From NCBI GenBank assembly GCA_964532085.1, contig CAZHHH010000008.1, positions 1 to 44,480 of the forward strand: a stretch of DNA of 44,480 nt. Reading direction: 5' to 3'. Numbering within the stretch: the first letter of the stretch is position 1; each line of letters starts with the position of its first letter. The position numbers and the translations under genes are program-made. Source of the DNA: CAZHHH01 sp964532085. GTDB taxonomy: Bacteria > Bacteroidota > Bacteroidia > Bacteroidales > Marinilabiliaceae. Under the pieces are notes generated by a model. It ran no database searches and was not told the DNA's origin. It saw only the letters and a list, made by a program, of their open reading frames with translations. Of the stretch, positions 33,693-41,431 are shown piece after piece.

Positions 33693-34088
33693 ATGACAGA
33701 TCCAATAGCGGATTTTCTGACAAGAATCAGAAATGCCATACTGGCACGACATAAGGTTGTTGAAATACCAGCATCAAACCTTAAAAAAGAGATGACTAAG
33801 ATTCTCTATGACAAAGGGTACATCTTAAACTATAAGTTTATAGATGACAACAAACAAGGCGTAATTAAGATCGCTCTTAAATATGACCCTGTTACAAAAA
33901 TACCAGCAATTAAAAAATTAGGACGTATTTCTAAACCAGGATTACGTAAATATACAGGGTATAAAGAAGTACCTCGTGTATTAAATGGGCTTGGTATTGC
34001 AATTTTATCTACTTCAAAAGGTGTAATTTCTGATAAAGAAGCTAGAACCGAAAAAGTAGGTGGTGAAGTTTTATGTTACGTTTATTAA
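33693..34088 (+). CDS. rpsH: 30S ribosomal protein S8 (uS8)
   Basis: S8 binds the central domain of 16S rRNA and in E. coli represses the spc operon. The 131-residue chain begins MTDPIADFLTRIRNAILARHKVVEIPASNLK and ends with the RNA-binding block ISTSKGVISDKEARTEKVGGEVLCYVY. The 60-nt spacer upstream contains two small hairpins that could be an S8 or processing site; that is inference. rplF follows after 15 nt. Confidence 0.97.
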   Translation: MTDPIADFLTRIRNAILARHKVVEIPASNLKKEMTKILYDKGYILNYKFIDDNKQGVIKIALKYDPVTKIPAIKKLGRISKPGLRKYTGYKEVPRVLNGLGIAILSTSKGVISDKEARTEKVGGEVLCYVY

Positions 34089-34089
34089 A

Positions 34090-34097
34090 AAGGAGGT
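34090..34097 (+). promoter_or_regulatory. Strong Shine-Dalgarno sequence for rplF
   Basis: AAGGAGGT, complementary to the 16S rRNA 3' end core, lies 6 nt before the rplF ATG (34104). Other starts in this window lack a comparable site, as expected for Bacteroidetes, where Shine-Dalgarno use is rare. Confidence 0.75.
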
Positions 34098-34103
34098 ATA
34101 GTA

Positions 34104-34655
34104 ATGAGTAGAATAGGAAAATCACCCATAACAGTACCAGCCGGAGTAACCGTAACTGTAAAAGACCAAACAGTAACTGTTAAAGGTCCAAAGGGTGAAT
34201 TGCATCAAAGCATACATCAAGATATAGAAGTTGAAATATCTGAAGGTGAGATTAATTTAAAAAGACCATCGGACGAAAAAGAGCATAGATCACTTCATGG
34301 TCTATATCGCTCTTTAATTAACAACATGGTTGTTGGTGTATCTGAAGGTTACGAGAAAAAATTAGAACTTGTAGGAGTTGGATATAGAGCAACTAATACA
34401 GGTCAAGTTCTAGAGCTTACATTAGGTTATTCACACCCAATTCATATATTGTTGCCTAAAGAGATAAAAGTAGAAGCTGTAACAGATCGTAAAAGTAATC
34501 CAGTTATTACACTAGAATCAGCAGATAAACAACTTTTAGGTCAAGTTTGTGCGAAAATTCGTTCTTTACGTAAGCCTGAGCCATACAAAGGAAAAGGAGT
34601 TAAGTTTGTAGGCGAAGAGATCAGACGTAAAGCAGGTAAAAGTGTAAAAGTTTAA
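34104..34655 (+). CDS. rplF: 50S ribosomal protein L6 (uL6)
   Basis: L6 supports the factor-binding region of the large subunit. The 183 residues form two similar domains: SRIGKSPITVPAGVTVTVKDQTVTVKGPKGEL at the start and KLELVGVGYRATN...RKPEPYKGKGVKFVGEEIRRKAGKSVKV at the end. The start is fixed by a rare strong Shine-Dalgarno sequence (34090-34097). It lies 15 nt after rpsH and 19 nt before rplR. Confidence 0.97.
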   Translation: MSRIGKSPITVPAGVTVTVKDQTVTVKGPKGELHQSIHQDIEVEISEGEINLKRPSDEKEHRSLHGLYRSLINNMVVGVSEGYEKKLELVGVGYRATNTGQVLELTLGYSHPIHILLPKEIKVEAVTDRKSNPVITLESADKQLLGQVCAKIRSLRKPEPYKGKGVKFVGEEIRRKAGKSVKV

Positions 34656-34674
34656 TAAGATTAATTACTGAAAT

Positions 34675-35031
34675 ATGGCTTTTTCGAAAAAAGATAGGCG
34701 ATTAAGAATAAAAAGAGGCATTCGAGGTAAAGTAGTTGGAACTGCTGATAGACCAAGAATGACTGTCTTTAGAAGCAATAAGCAAATTGATGTTCAACTT
34801 ATAGATGATAACGCTGGTGTAACATTAGCATCGGCAACATCTTTAGTGAAAGAGATTGCTTCAGAAAATGGAACTAAAATTGATAAAGCAGCTGCAGTTG
34901 GAAAGCTGATAGCTGAAAAAGCTGCAAATGCAGGAATAACCCAAGTTGTATTTGATAGAAATGGGTATCTTTATCACGGTAGAGTAAAACAATTAGCGGA
35001 CGCTGCTAGAGAAGCAGGCCTTAAATTCTAA
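34675..35031 (+). CDS. rplR: 50S ribosomal protein L18 (uL18)
   Basis: L18 carries 5S rRNA into the large subunit. The 118-residue sequence includes RLRIKRGIRGKVVGTADRPRMTVFRSNKQIDVQLIDD and FDRNGYLYHGRVKQLADAAREAGLKF. The spacing of 6 nt to rpsE is tight, matching the conserved L6-L18-S5-L30-L15 order. Confidence 0.97.
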   Translation: MAFSKKDRRLRIKRGIRGKVVGTADRPRMTVFRSNKQIDVQLIDDNAGVTLASATSLVKEIASENGTKIDKAAAVGKLIAEKAANAGITQVVFDRNGYLYHGRVKQLADAAREAGLKF

Positions 35032-35037
35032 AATATT

Positions 35038-35556
35038 ATGGCAGGAAATAGACAAAGAGTTCGTTCATCAAACGACCTTGAATTAAAAGATAGGCTAGTA
35101 GCCATTAATAGAGTAACTAAGGTTACAAAAGGAGGTAGAACTTTTAGTTTCTCAGCAGTTGTTGTGGTAGGAAATGAAGACGGAATTGTTGGTTGGGGAT
35201 TAGGTAAAGCTAATGAAGTAACTACGGCTATAGCCAAAGGAGTTGAATCAGCTAAAAAGAACCTTTTCAGAATACCAGTAATAAACGGAACAATACCACA
35301 TGAGCAAGAGACACAATTCGGAGGAGCTAGAGTGTTTATAAAGCCAGCATCTGACGGTACTGGTCTTGTTGCTGGTGGTGCGATGCGTGCAGTGTTAGAG
35401 AGCGCTGGAATTAAAGACGTTTTAGCAAAATCTAAAGGTTCGTCAAATCCACACAACTTAGTGAAGGCAACCGTAGAAGCACTATGCGAACTGCGTGATG
35501 CAAATATGGTAGCACAGAACAGAGGCGTTAGCCTTGATAAAGTGTTTAATGGATAA
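35038..35556 (+). CDS. rpsE: 30S ribosomal protein S5 (uS5)
   Basis: S5 helps form the mRNA entry site and influences fidelity. The 172-residue protein contains LKDRLVAINRVTKVTKGGRTFSFSAVVVVGNEDGIVGWGLGKANEV, including the loop where spectinomycin resistance changes occur in other bacteria (unaltered here as far as can be seen), and a C-terminal dsRBD-like fold. It is followed by rpmD after 11 nt. Confidence 0.97.
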   Translation: MAGNRQRVRSSNDLELKDRLVAINRVTKVTKGGRTFSFSAVVVVGNEDGIVGWGLGKANEVTTAIAKGVESAKKNLFRIPVINGTIPHEQETQFGGARVFIKPASDGTGLVAGGAMRAVLESAGIKDVLAKSKGSSNPHNLVKATVEALCELRDANMVAQNRGVSLDKVFNG

Positions 35557-35567
35557 ATAAATTGAAC

Positions 35568-35744
35568 ATGGCGAAAATTAAAATAACACAGGTAAGAAGT
35601 AAAATCGGTAGTTCTCAAAAACAAAGAAGAACTCTTGAAGCATTAGGCTTACGAAAAATAAATGCCACCGTAGAACATGAAGAGACACCTGTGATTCTTG
35701 GAATGGTGGAAAAAGTGAGACATTTAGTCTCAGTTGAAAAATAA
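35568..35744 (+). CDS. rpmD: 50S ribosomal protein L30 (uL30)
   Basis: The 58-residue L30 begins MAKIKITQVRSKIGSSQKQRRTLEALGLRK and ends MVEKVRHLVSVEK, as expected. The ATG at 35568 was used; an in-frame TTG two codons earlier also lies open but would merely add two residues before the normal start. It sits between rpsE and rplO in the standard order. Confidence 0.95.
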   Translation: MAKIKITQVRSKIGSSQKQRRTLEALGLRKINATVEHEETPVILGMVEKVRHLVSVEK

Positions 35745-35773
35745 AGTTTTAACAAGATTAAAATATATAAATA

Positions 35774-36220
35774 ATGAAACTTAATCAGTTAAAACCAGCA
35801 ACGGGATCTACACATTCAAGAAAAAGAATCGGAAGAGGTATTGGTTCTGGATTAGGACGTACTTCTACTAGAGGACATAAAGGTGCTAAATCACGTTCTG
35901 GGTATTCGAAAAAAATGGGATTTGAAGGAGGACAGATGCCTCTACAAAGAAGAATTCCAAAGTTTGGTTTTAAAAATATTAATCGAGTAGATTATAAACC
36001 AATTAATATAAAAACACTACAAGAGTTAGCAGATAAAAATAAAATCGAATCAGTTACACCAGAAGTGCTAATTGAAGCAGGATTGGTAAACAAAAATGAT
36101 TTGATTAAAATTTTGGGAGATGGAGCTATAACTTCAAAGCTTGAAGTAACAGCACACGCATTCTCAAAAAGCGCTGAAGAAGCAATTGTTGCTGCTCAAG
36201 GAAGTGTGGTAAAACTGTAA
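35774..36220 (+). CDS. rplO: 50S ribosomal protein L15 (uL15)
   Basis: L15 is a late-assembly 50S protein. The 148-residue chain has the Gly/Arg/Lys-rich N-terminal extension KRIGRGIGSGLGRTSTRGHKG and the core EGGQMPLQRRIPKFGFKN, then the C-terminal domain with TVTAHAFSKSAEEAI-like sequence (here VTAHAFSKSAEEAIVAA). A 146-nt spacer with two perfect inverted repeats separates it from secY, unusual in this otherwise tight cluster. Confidence 0.97.
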   Translation: MKLNQLKPATGSTHSRKRIGRGIGSGLGRTSTRGHKGAKSRSGYSKKMGFEGGQMPLQRRIPKFGFKNINRVDYKPINIKTLQELADKNKIESVTPEVLIEAGLVNKNDLIKILGDGAITSKLEVTAHAFSKSAEEAIVAAQGSVVKL

Positions 36221-36236
36221 GAAACAGATTTAAAAT

Positions 36237-36349
36237 ATTAGACATTTTTTAGAAATAAAAAATGTCTAATAAAAATATAAAGAGTTACAATAGATTAATC
36301 GAACTAAACAATTATCTTTATTGCGAAGTAAAATTATAATTCGATTAAT
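36237..36349. promoter_or_regulatory. Two perfect hairpins in the rplO-secY spacer
   Basis: Stem A pairs 36237-36250 (ATTAGACATTTTTT) with 36257-36270, 14 bp around a 6-nt loop. Stem B pairs 36294-36303 (ATTAATCGAA) with 36340-36349, 10 bp around a 36-nt loop, ending 17 nt before the secY ATG. Neither has a downstream T-run on the plus strand. They may separate or tune secY expression relative to ribosomal genes; no known RNA family was recognised. Confidence 0.5.
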
Positions 36350-36366
36350 AACAAATTTAAAATCAG

Positions 36367-37701
36367 ATGAAACTATTTGAAACCATCCGAAATATATGGA
36401 AGATTGAAGATCTTAGAAGCAGAATCATTACAACTTTGGGTCTGCTATTAATTTATAGAGTTGGGTCATTTGTTGTTTTGCCAGGGATTAATCCAAATGA
36501 ACTAGCAAACTTAGAAGCACAAACTGCTGACGGTGTGTTAGGTTTATTAGATATGTTTTCTGGAGGAGCATTTTCAAATGCCTCTATAATGGCACTAGGA
36601 ATAATGCCTTATATCTCAGCTTCAATTGTAGTGCAGCTTTTAGGAATAGCTATACCATACTTCCAAAGATTACAACGTGAGGGTGAAAGTGGAAGAAGGA
36701 AAATTAATCAAATAACTCGTTTCTTAACAGTAGCTATTTTATTAATCCAAGCGCCAGGGTATTTGGCTAACCTTCATGCTACACTTCCGCCAAGTGCGTT
36801 TGTTAACTCAGGATGGGGTTTCACAATACCAGCTACAATCATGCTAACAGCAGGAAGTATGTTTGTAATGTGGCTAGGGGAGAGAATTACAGATAATGGA
36901 ATAGGTAATGGAATATCATTAATTATTATGGTAGGTATTATTGCAAGACTTCCATTTGCACTTGTTGCAGAGTTCGGGTCAAGATTGAGTGACGGAGGAT
37001 TAGTAATGTTACTAGTAGAGTTCCTAATCTTATTCTTAATATTTGAACTTGCAATATTGTTAGTACAAGGTACTAGAAGAATACCTGTACAATATGCAAA
37101 GCGTATCGTTGGAAATAAGCAATACGGGGGAGTTAGACAGTACATACCTTTAAAAGTAAATGCTGCTGGAGTTATGCCAATTATTTTTGCTCAAGCTATA
37201 ATGTTTATACCAATAACATTGGCTGGGTATATTAGTGGCGATGCTACAAATAAATTTGTAGTTGCATTCTCTAATTTTGGAGGATTTTGGTATAACTTTA
37301 CTTTTGCTTTGTTGATAATCATATTTACATATTTTTATACAGCAATCACTGTAAATCCACAGCAAATGGCTGATGATATGAAAAGAAATGGCGGTTTTAT
37401 CCCAGGTGTAAAACCAGGAAAAAGAACAGCTGAATTTCTTGATTCTGTAATGTCTAAAATTACCCTACCTGGTTCAATTTTCCTTGCATTAATAGCTATA
37501 TTACCAGCCTTTGCAAGAATCGCAGGTGTTGATCATCACTTTGCGCAGTTCTTTGGAGGTACATCTTTACTTATTCTTGTTGGTGTTGTATTAGACACAC
37601 TACAGCAGATTGAAAGTCATTTATTAATGAGACATTATGATGGACTTTTAAAATCAGGAAGAATAAAAGGAAGAACTGGTGGTGGTGCTTCAATGTATTA
37701 A
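36367..37701 (+). CDS. secY: Protein translocase channel subunit SecY
   Basis: SecY is the pore of the Sec translocon in the inner membrane. The 444 residues are of normal length with about ten hydrophobic segments; the first helix begins near residue 20 (ITTLGLLLIYRVGSFVVLPG) and the conserved second block reads ALGIMPYISASIVVQLLG. The cytoplasmic loop near the end (MRHYDGLLKSGRIKGR) contacts SecA and ribosome in the family. It follows the hairpin-bearing spacer and precedes map by 30 nt; the adk gene found here in E. coli relatives and Gram-positives is absent. Confidence 0.97.
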   Translation: MKLFETIRNIWKIEDLRSRIITTLGLLLIYRVGSFVVLPGINPNELANLEAQTADGVLGLLDMFSGGAFSNASIMALGIMPYISASIVVQLLGIAIPYFQRLQREGESGRRKINQITRFLTVAILLIQAPGYLANLHATLPPSAFVNSGWGFTIPATIMLTAGSMFVMWLGERITDNGIGNGISLIIMVGIIARLPFALVAEFGSRLSDGGLVMLLVEFLILFLIFELAILLVQGTRRIPVQYAKRIVGNKQYGGVRQYIPLKVNAAGVMPIIFAQAIMFIPITLAGYISGDATNKFVVAFSNFGGFWYNFTFALLIIIFTYFYTAITVNPQQMADDMKRNGGFIPGVKPGKRTAEFLDSVMSKITLPGSIFLALIAILPAFARIAGVDHHFAQFFGGTSLLILVGVVLDTLQQIESHLLMRHYDGLLKSGRIKGRTGGGASMY

Positions 37702-37731
37702 TTTAAAAGATATAAATTCTAAAGTAAAAAC

Positions 37732-38511
37732 ATGATATTTCTAAAGACAAAAGAAGAAATTGAATTAATGCGACAAAGTAATATGCTTGTTGCAAAAACT
37801 CTTGGTGAATTAGCTAAAATAATAAAGCCAGGTGTAACTACTTTAGAATTAGACAAAGTTGCAGAAACTTTTATTAGAGATAATAAGGGAGTTCCAGGTT
37901 TTTTAGACTATAACGGATTCCCAAATAGTTTGTGTACTTCAGTAAATGAGCAAGTAGTTCATGGAATTCCAAATGATAAGCCACTCGAAGATGGAGATAT
38001 TGTTTCTATAGATTGTGGAGTTTTATTAAATGGATTTTATGGGGATAGTGCATATACATTTGAAGTAGGAAATGTGAAACCAGAGATTAAAGAACTTTTG
38101 CGAGTAACAAAAGAATCTTTATATAAAGGTATTGAGATGGCTCAAGAATCCAAACGTATTGGAGATATTGGCCATGCAGTACAGAGTTACTGTGAAGCAC
38201 ATGGCTACTCAGTTGTTAGAGAAATGGTTGGTCATGGAGTTGGTAAATCACTTCATGAGGCTCCTGAAGTTCCAAATTATGGACGCAGGGGAAATGGTCC
38301 TAAATTACGTGAGGGAATGGTTATTGCCATCGAACCAATGATAAATTTGGGAAAAAGAAACATTTATATGGAGAGTGATAATTGGACTATATCTACTGTA
38401 GATAAAAGCCCTTCAGCACACTTTGAACATACCGTTGCTATAACAAAAAATGGAGCAGACATACTATCTAGTTTTAAATTTGCAGAAGAAGTATTAACTT
38501 TGCAGTCTTAA
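37732..38511 (+). CDS. map: Methionine aminopeptidase, type I
   Basis: MAP removes initiator methionine from nascent proteins. The 259-residue protein is a compact type I enzyme. The five metal ligands are in place: the two aspartates in DCGVLLNGFYGDSAYTF, His in GHGVGKSLHE, Glu in AIEPMINLG, and Glu in FEHTVAIT. Its location between secY and infA is a conserved feature of the spc-alpha junction in many bacteria. Confidence 0.96.
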   Translation: MIFLKTKEEIELMRQSNMLVAKTLGELAKIIKPGVTTLELDKVAETFIRDNKGVPGFLDYNGFPNSLCTSVNEQVVHGIPNDKPLEDGDIVSIDCGVLLNGFYGDSAYTFEVGNVKPEIKELLRVTKESLYKGIEMAQESKRIGDIGHAVQSYCEAHGYSVVREMVGHGVGKSLHEAPEVPNYGRRGNGPKLREGMVIAIEPMINLGKRNIYMESDNWTISTVDKSPSAHFEHTVAITKNGADILSSFKFAEEVLTLQS

Positions 38512-38533
38512 ATTAAAATAAAAGGGAAAAAAC

Positions 38534-38752
38534 ATGGCAAAACAAGCCTCAATTGAACAAGATGGAGTTATAATCGAAGCACTTTCTAACGCAATGTTTA
38601 GAGTTGAGTTAGAGAATGGTCACGTTATAACAGCCCATATTTCTGGGAAGATGCGTATGCATTATATTCGAATTTTACCTGGAGACAAAGTAAAAGTTGA
38701 AATGTCTCCTTACGATTTAACAAAGGGTAGAATTAGCTATAGATACAAATAA
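38534..38752 (+). CDS. infA: Translation initiation factor IF-1
   Basis: IF-1 is a 72-residue OB-fold protein that blocks the A site during initiation. The sequence MAKQASIEQDGVIIEALSNAMFRVELENGHVITAHISGKMR...GDKVKVEMSPYDLTKGRISYRYK is the standard family pattern. It sits 22 nt after map and 18 nt before rpmJ. Confidence 0.97.
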   Translation: MAKQASIEQDGVIIEALSNAMFRVELENGHVITAHISGKMRMHYIRILPGDKVKVEMSPYDLTKGRISYRYK

Positions 38753-38770
38753 TAGATAATAAATAATATC

Positions 38771-38887
38771 ATGAAAGTAAGAGCATCAGTTAAAAAGCGT
38801 AGCGCTGATTGTAAAATTGTGCGCAGAAAAGGACGCTTATATGTTATAAATAAAAAGAATCCAAGGTTTAAACAACGTCAAGGATAA
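38771..38887 (+). CDS. rpmJ: 50S ribosomal protein L36 (bL36), zinc-ligand-depleted form
   Basis: A 38-codon gene, shorter than most gene finders report, encodes MKVRASVKKRSADCKIVRRKG and ends NPRFKQRQG. L36 stabilises the large subunit near the factor-binding site. The canonical form binds zinc through Cys11, Cys14, Cys27 and His33; here these positions are Ser, Cys, Asn and Phe, so only one ligand remains and zinc binding is not expected. I believe this is common in Bacteroidetes. It lies 18 nt after infA and 12 nt before rpsM. Confidence 0.95.
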   Translation: MKVRASVKKRSADCKIVRRKGRLYVINKKNPRFKQRQG

Positions 38888-38899
38888 ATATAATAGAAT

Positions 38900-39274
38900 A
38901 TGGCAAGAATTGCAGGAGTCGATATTCCAACGAACAAACGTGGTGAGGTTGCTTTAACTTACATTTACGGTATTGGTAGAAGTAAGGCGAAAAGTATATT
39001 AGCCGAGGCTGGAGTCGACATTAATTTAAAAGTTAAAGATTGGAGCGATGATCAAATAACGTCAGTACGTAATATCATTGCAGATTCTGTTAAGACAGAA
39101 GGAGAGTTAAGATCTGAAGTTCAGCTAAACATCAAACGTCTTATGGACATCGGATGTTATAGAGGAATTCGTCATCGTATTGGTTTACCTGTAAGAGGTC
39201 AATCAACGAAGAATAATGCACGGACTCGTAAGGGAAGAAAGAAGACCGTTGCCAATAAAAAGAATGCGAATTAA
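38900..39274 (+). CDS. rpsM: 30S ribosomal protein S13 (uS13)
   Basis: S13 forms bridges between the 30S head and the large subunit. The 124 residues begin ARIAGVDIPTNKRGEVALTYIYGIGRSKAKSIL with the helix-hairpin-helix element GIG and end with the basic tail that contacts P-site tRNA (GQSTKNNARTRKGRKK). It starts the alpha-operon order S13-S11-S4-rpoA-L17. Confidence 0.97.
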   Translation: MARIAGVDIPTNKRGEVALTYIYGIGRSKAKSILAEAGVDINLKVKDWSDDQITSVRNIIADSVKTEGELRSEVQLNIKRLMDIGCYRGIRHRIGLPVRGQSTKNNARTRKGRKKTVANKKNAN

Positions 39275-39286
39275 TTATAATTAACA

Positions 39287-39676
39287 ATGGCAAAAAAGGT
39301 AGGATCACAGAAGAGAAGAGCAGTAAAAGTAGAGGCTCTTGGACAAGCACACATCCATTCGTCATTTAATAATATTATTATTTGTTTGACAAATGATAAT
39401 GGACAAGTGATATCATGGTCAAGTGCTGGAAAAATGGGTTTTAGAGGTTCTAAAAAGAATACTCCTTATGCTGCTCAAACAGCAGCAGCTGATTGTGCAA
39501 AGGTTGCTTATGACCTTGGTTTAAGAAAGGTTAAAGTGTATGTAAAAGGACCAGGCAACGGTAGAGAGTCAGCAATTAGATCAATTCATAGTGCAGGTAT
39601 AGCGGTTACAGAAATAGTAGATGTTACCCCAATGCCACACAATGGTTGTCGACCACCTAAAAGAAGAAGGGTGTAA
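39287..39676 (+). CDS. rpsK: 30S ribosomal protein S11 (uS11)
   Basis: S11 lies on the 30S platform near the mRNA exit. The 129-residue chain carries AHIHSSFNNIIICLTNDNGQVISWSSAGKMGFRGSKKNTPYAAQ and ends VTPMPHNGCRPPKRRRV, as in the family. It is separated from rpsD by 140 nt, the longest gap within the alpha block. Confidence 0.97.
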   Translation: MAKKVGSQKRRAVKVEALGQAHIHSSFNNIIICLTNDNGQVISWSSAGKMGFRGSKKNTPYAAQTAAADCAKVAYDLGLRKVKVYVKGPGNGRESAIRSIHSAGIAVTEIVDVTPMPHNGCRPPKRRRV

Positions 39677-39816
39677 ATTTAAATTACTAGTTATTAACCA
39701 TAGATTTTTGCTTTTAATTTTGAATACTGGTTGGTTATAAAAACCTTCCTTCTATAATCTGCGGCTGTCATATTCAATATTTAAAGTAAAAAATTTAAAA
39801 TCAAAAATTTAGTAGA

Positions 39817-40422
39817 ATGGCTAGATATATTGGTCCAAAAACAAAAATAGCAAGAAAATTCGGAGAGCCTATTTATGGCCCCGACAAAGCATTTGAAAGA
39901 AGAAATTATCCTCCAGGTCAACATGGAGTGAACAGAAGAAGAAAAATTAGCGAATATGGTATTCAGCTAAAAGAAAAACAAAAAGTAAAATATACTTATG
40001 GAATATTAGAAAGACAATTCCGTATTATATTTGACCGCGCAAACAGAAGTAAAGGTGTTACTGGTGAGGTTTTAATTACTTTATTAGAATCAAGATTAGA
40101 TAATGTTGTTTATCGTCTTGGAATTGCTCCAACAAGGGCAGCTGCACGTCAATTAGTATCGCACAAGCATATTACTGTTGATGGTAAAGTAGTTAACATT
40201 CCATCATATACTCTTAAAAATGGTCAACTTGTTGGCGTAAGAGAGAAATCTAAATCATTAGAAGTAGTTACCGATTCATTGGCAAACTCAAGTGTGAGAA
40301 AATATCCTTGGTTAGAATGGGATTCAAGCACAATGGTTGGTAAATTTCTTAATGCACCTGAGCGTTCTGAAGTACCAGAAAATATTAAAGAACAATTAAT
40401 CGTTGAATTATACTCTAAATAA
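39817..40422 (+). CDS. rpsD: 30S ribosomal protein S4 (uS4)
   Basis: S4 starts 30S assembly and, in E. coli, represses the alpha operon. The 201-residue protein begins MARYIGPKTKIARKFGEPIYG with no zinc-cysteine cluster, then the S4 RNA-binding domain LESRLDNVVYRLGIAPTRAAARQLVSHKHITVDGKVVNIPSY. The 140-nt upstream spacer could hold its own control element; TAATTTTG at 39715-39722 resembles a -7 box without a -33 partner. Confidence 0.97.
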   Translation: MARYIGPKTKIARKFGEPIYGPDKAFERRNYPPGQHGVNRRRKISEYGIQLKEKQKVKYTYGILERQFRIIFDRANRSKGVTGEVLITLLESRLDNVVYRLGIAPTRAAARQLVSHKHITVDGKVVNIPSYTLKNGQLVGVREKSKSLEVVTDSLANSSVRKYPWLEWDSSTMVGKFLNAPERSEVPENIKEQLIVELYSK

Positions 40423-40431
40423 TTTATTCTT

Positions 40432-41424
40432 ATGGCAATATTAGCATTCCAAAAACCAGACAAAGTCATTATGCTTGATGCAGATGATAAATTTGGTCGT
40501 TTCGAATTTCGTCCTCTTGAACCAGGATATGGTATTACAGTAGGAAATGCCTTAAGAAGAATACTACGCTCTTCATTAGAAGGGTATGCAATCTCAACTG
40601 TAAAAATTGAAGGTGTAGACCACGAATTTTCTACAATACCTGGCGTAATTGATGACGTAACTGAAATTGTATTAAATCTGAAACAAGTAAGATTTAAAGG
40701 TATCGTAGAAGATGCTGAAGAAGAATCAATAACTATAAAAGTATCAGGAAAAGAAGAGTTGACAGCTGGAGAGTTTAATTCTCAGCTTACAAGCTTTGAA
40801 GTTCTTAATCCAGAGTTGGTTATTGCAAGAATGAATCCTGAAGTAGAACTTCAAATGACTATCAATATAATTAAAGGTAGAGGATACGTTTTAGCAGAAG
40901 AAAATCACTCAGATGACTTTGAATTTGGTACAATAGCTATAGATTCAATATTTACACCAATTGTAAATGTTAAGTACGAAGTTGAAGATTACCGTGTTGA
41001 AGAGAAAACTGATTACGAAAAATTGATTTTTGAAATTTCAACAGACGGTTCGATACATCCGAAAGATGCATTGAAAGAAGCAGCTAAAATATTAATTTAT
41101 CACTTTATGCTATTCTCTGATGAGAAGATAACTCTTGATTCTGACGAAAATTCAGGTGTTGAAGAGTTTGATGAAGAGGTATTACATATGCGTCAGCTTC
41201 TTAAAACTAAATTAGTCGACTTAGATCTATCTGTAAGAGCTCTTAATTGTCTAAAAGCTGCAGATGTAGATTCATTAGGTGACTTGGTTCAATATAACCG
41301 TACTGATTTATTGAAATTTAGAAACTTTGGTAAAAAATCATTAGCTGAGTTAGATGACAAATTAGGTGAGTTAAATCTTACTTTTGCTATGGATATTACA
41401 AGGTATAAATTAGACAAAGAGTAA
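40432..41424 (+). CDS. rpoA: DNA-directed RNA polymerase alpha subunit
   Basis: The alpha subunit dimerises to assemble RNA polymerase and binds activators. The 330 residues comprise an N-terminal domain (about 1-235, with FRPLEPGYGITVGNALRRILRSSLEGYAI) and a C-terminal helix-hairpin-helix domain (about 258-325, RALNCLKAADVDSLGDLVQ...FRNFGKKSLAELDDKL) joined by an acidic linker. It lies 9 nt after rpsD and 7 nt before rplQ. Confidence 0.98.
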   Translation: MAILAFQKPDKVIMLDADDKFGRFEFRPLEPGYGITVGNALRRILRSSLEGYAISTVKIEGVDHEFSTIPGVIDDVTEIVLNLKQVRFKGIVEDAEEESITIKVSGKEELTAGEFNSQLTSFEVLNPELVIARMNPEVELQMTINIIKGRGYVLAEENHSDDFEFGTIAIDSIFTPIVNVKYEVEDYRVEEKTDYEKLIFEISTDGSIHPKDALKEAAKILIYHFMLFSDEKITLDSDENSGVEEFDEEVLHMRQLLKTKLVDLDLSVRALNCLKAADVDSLGDLVQYNRTDLLKFRNFGKKSLAELDDKLGELNLTFAMDITRYKLDKE

Positions 41425-41431
41425 TAATATC

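Noticed and set aside
35028..35624. 198-codon minus-strand ORF opposite rpsE
   Set aside because: Antisense to a conserved ribosomal gene over its full length; long only because of codon bias in the true frame.
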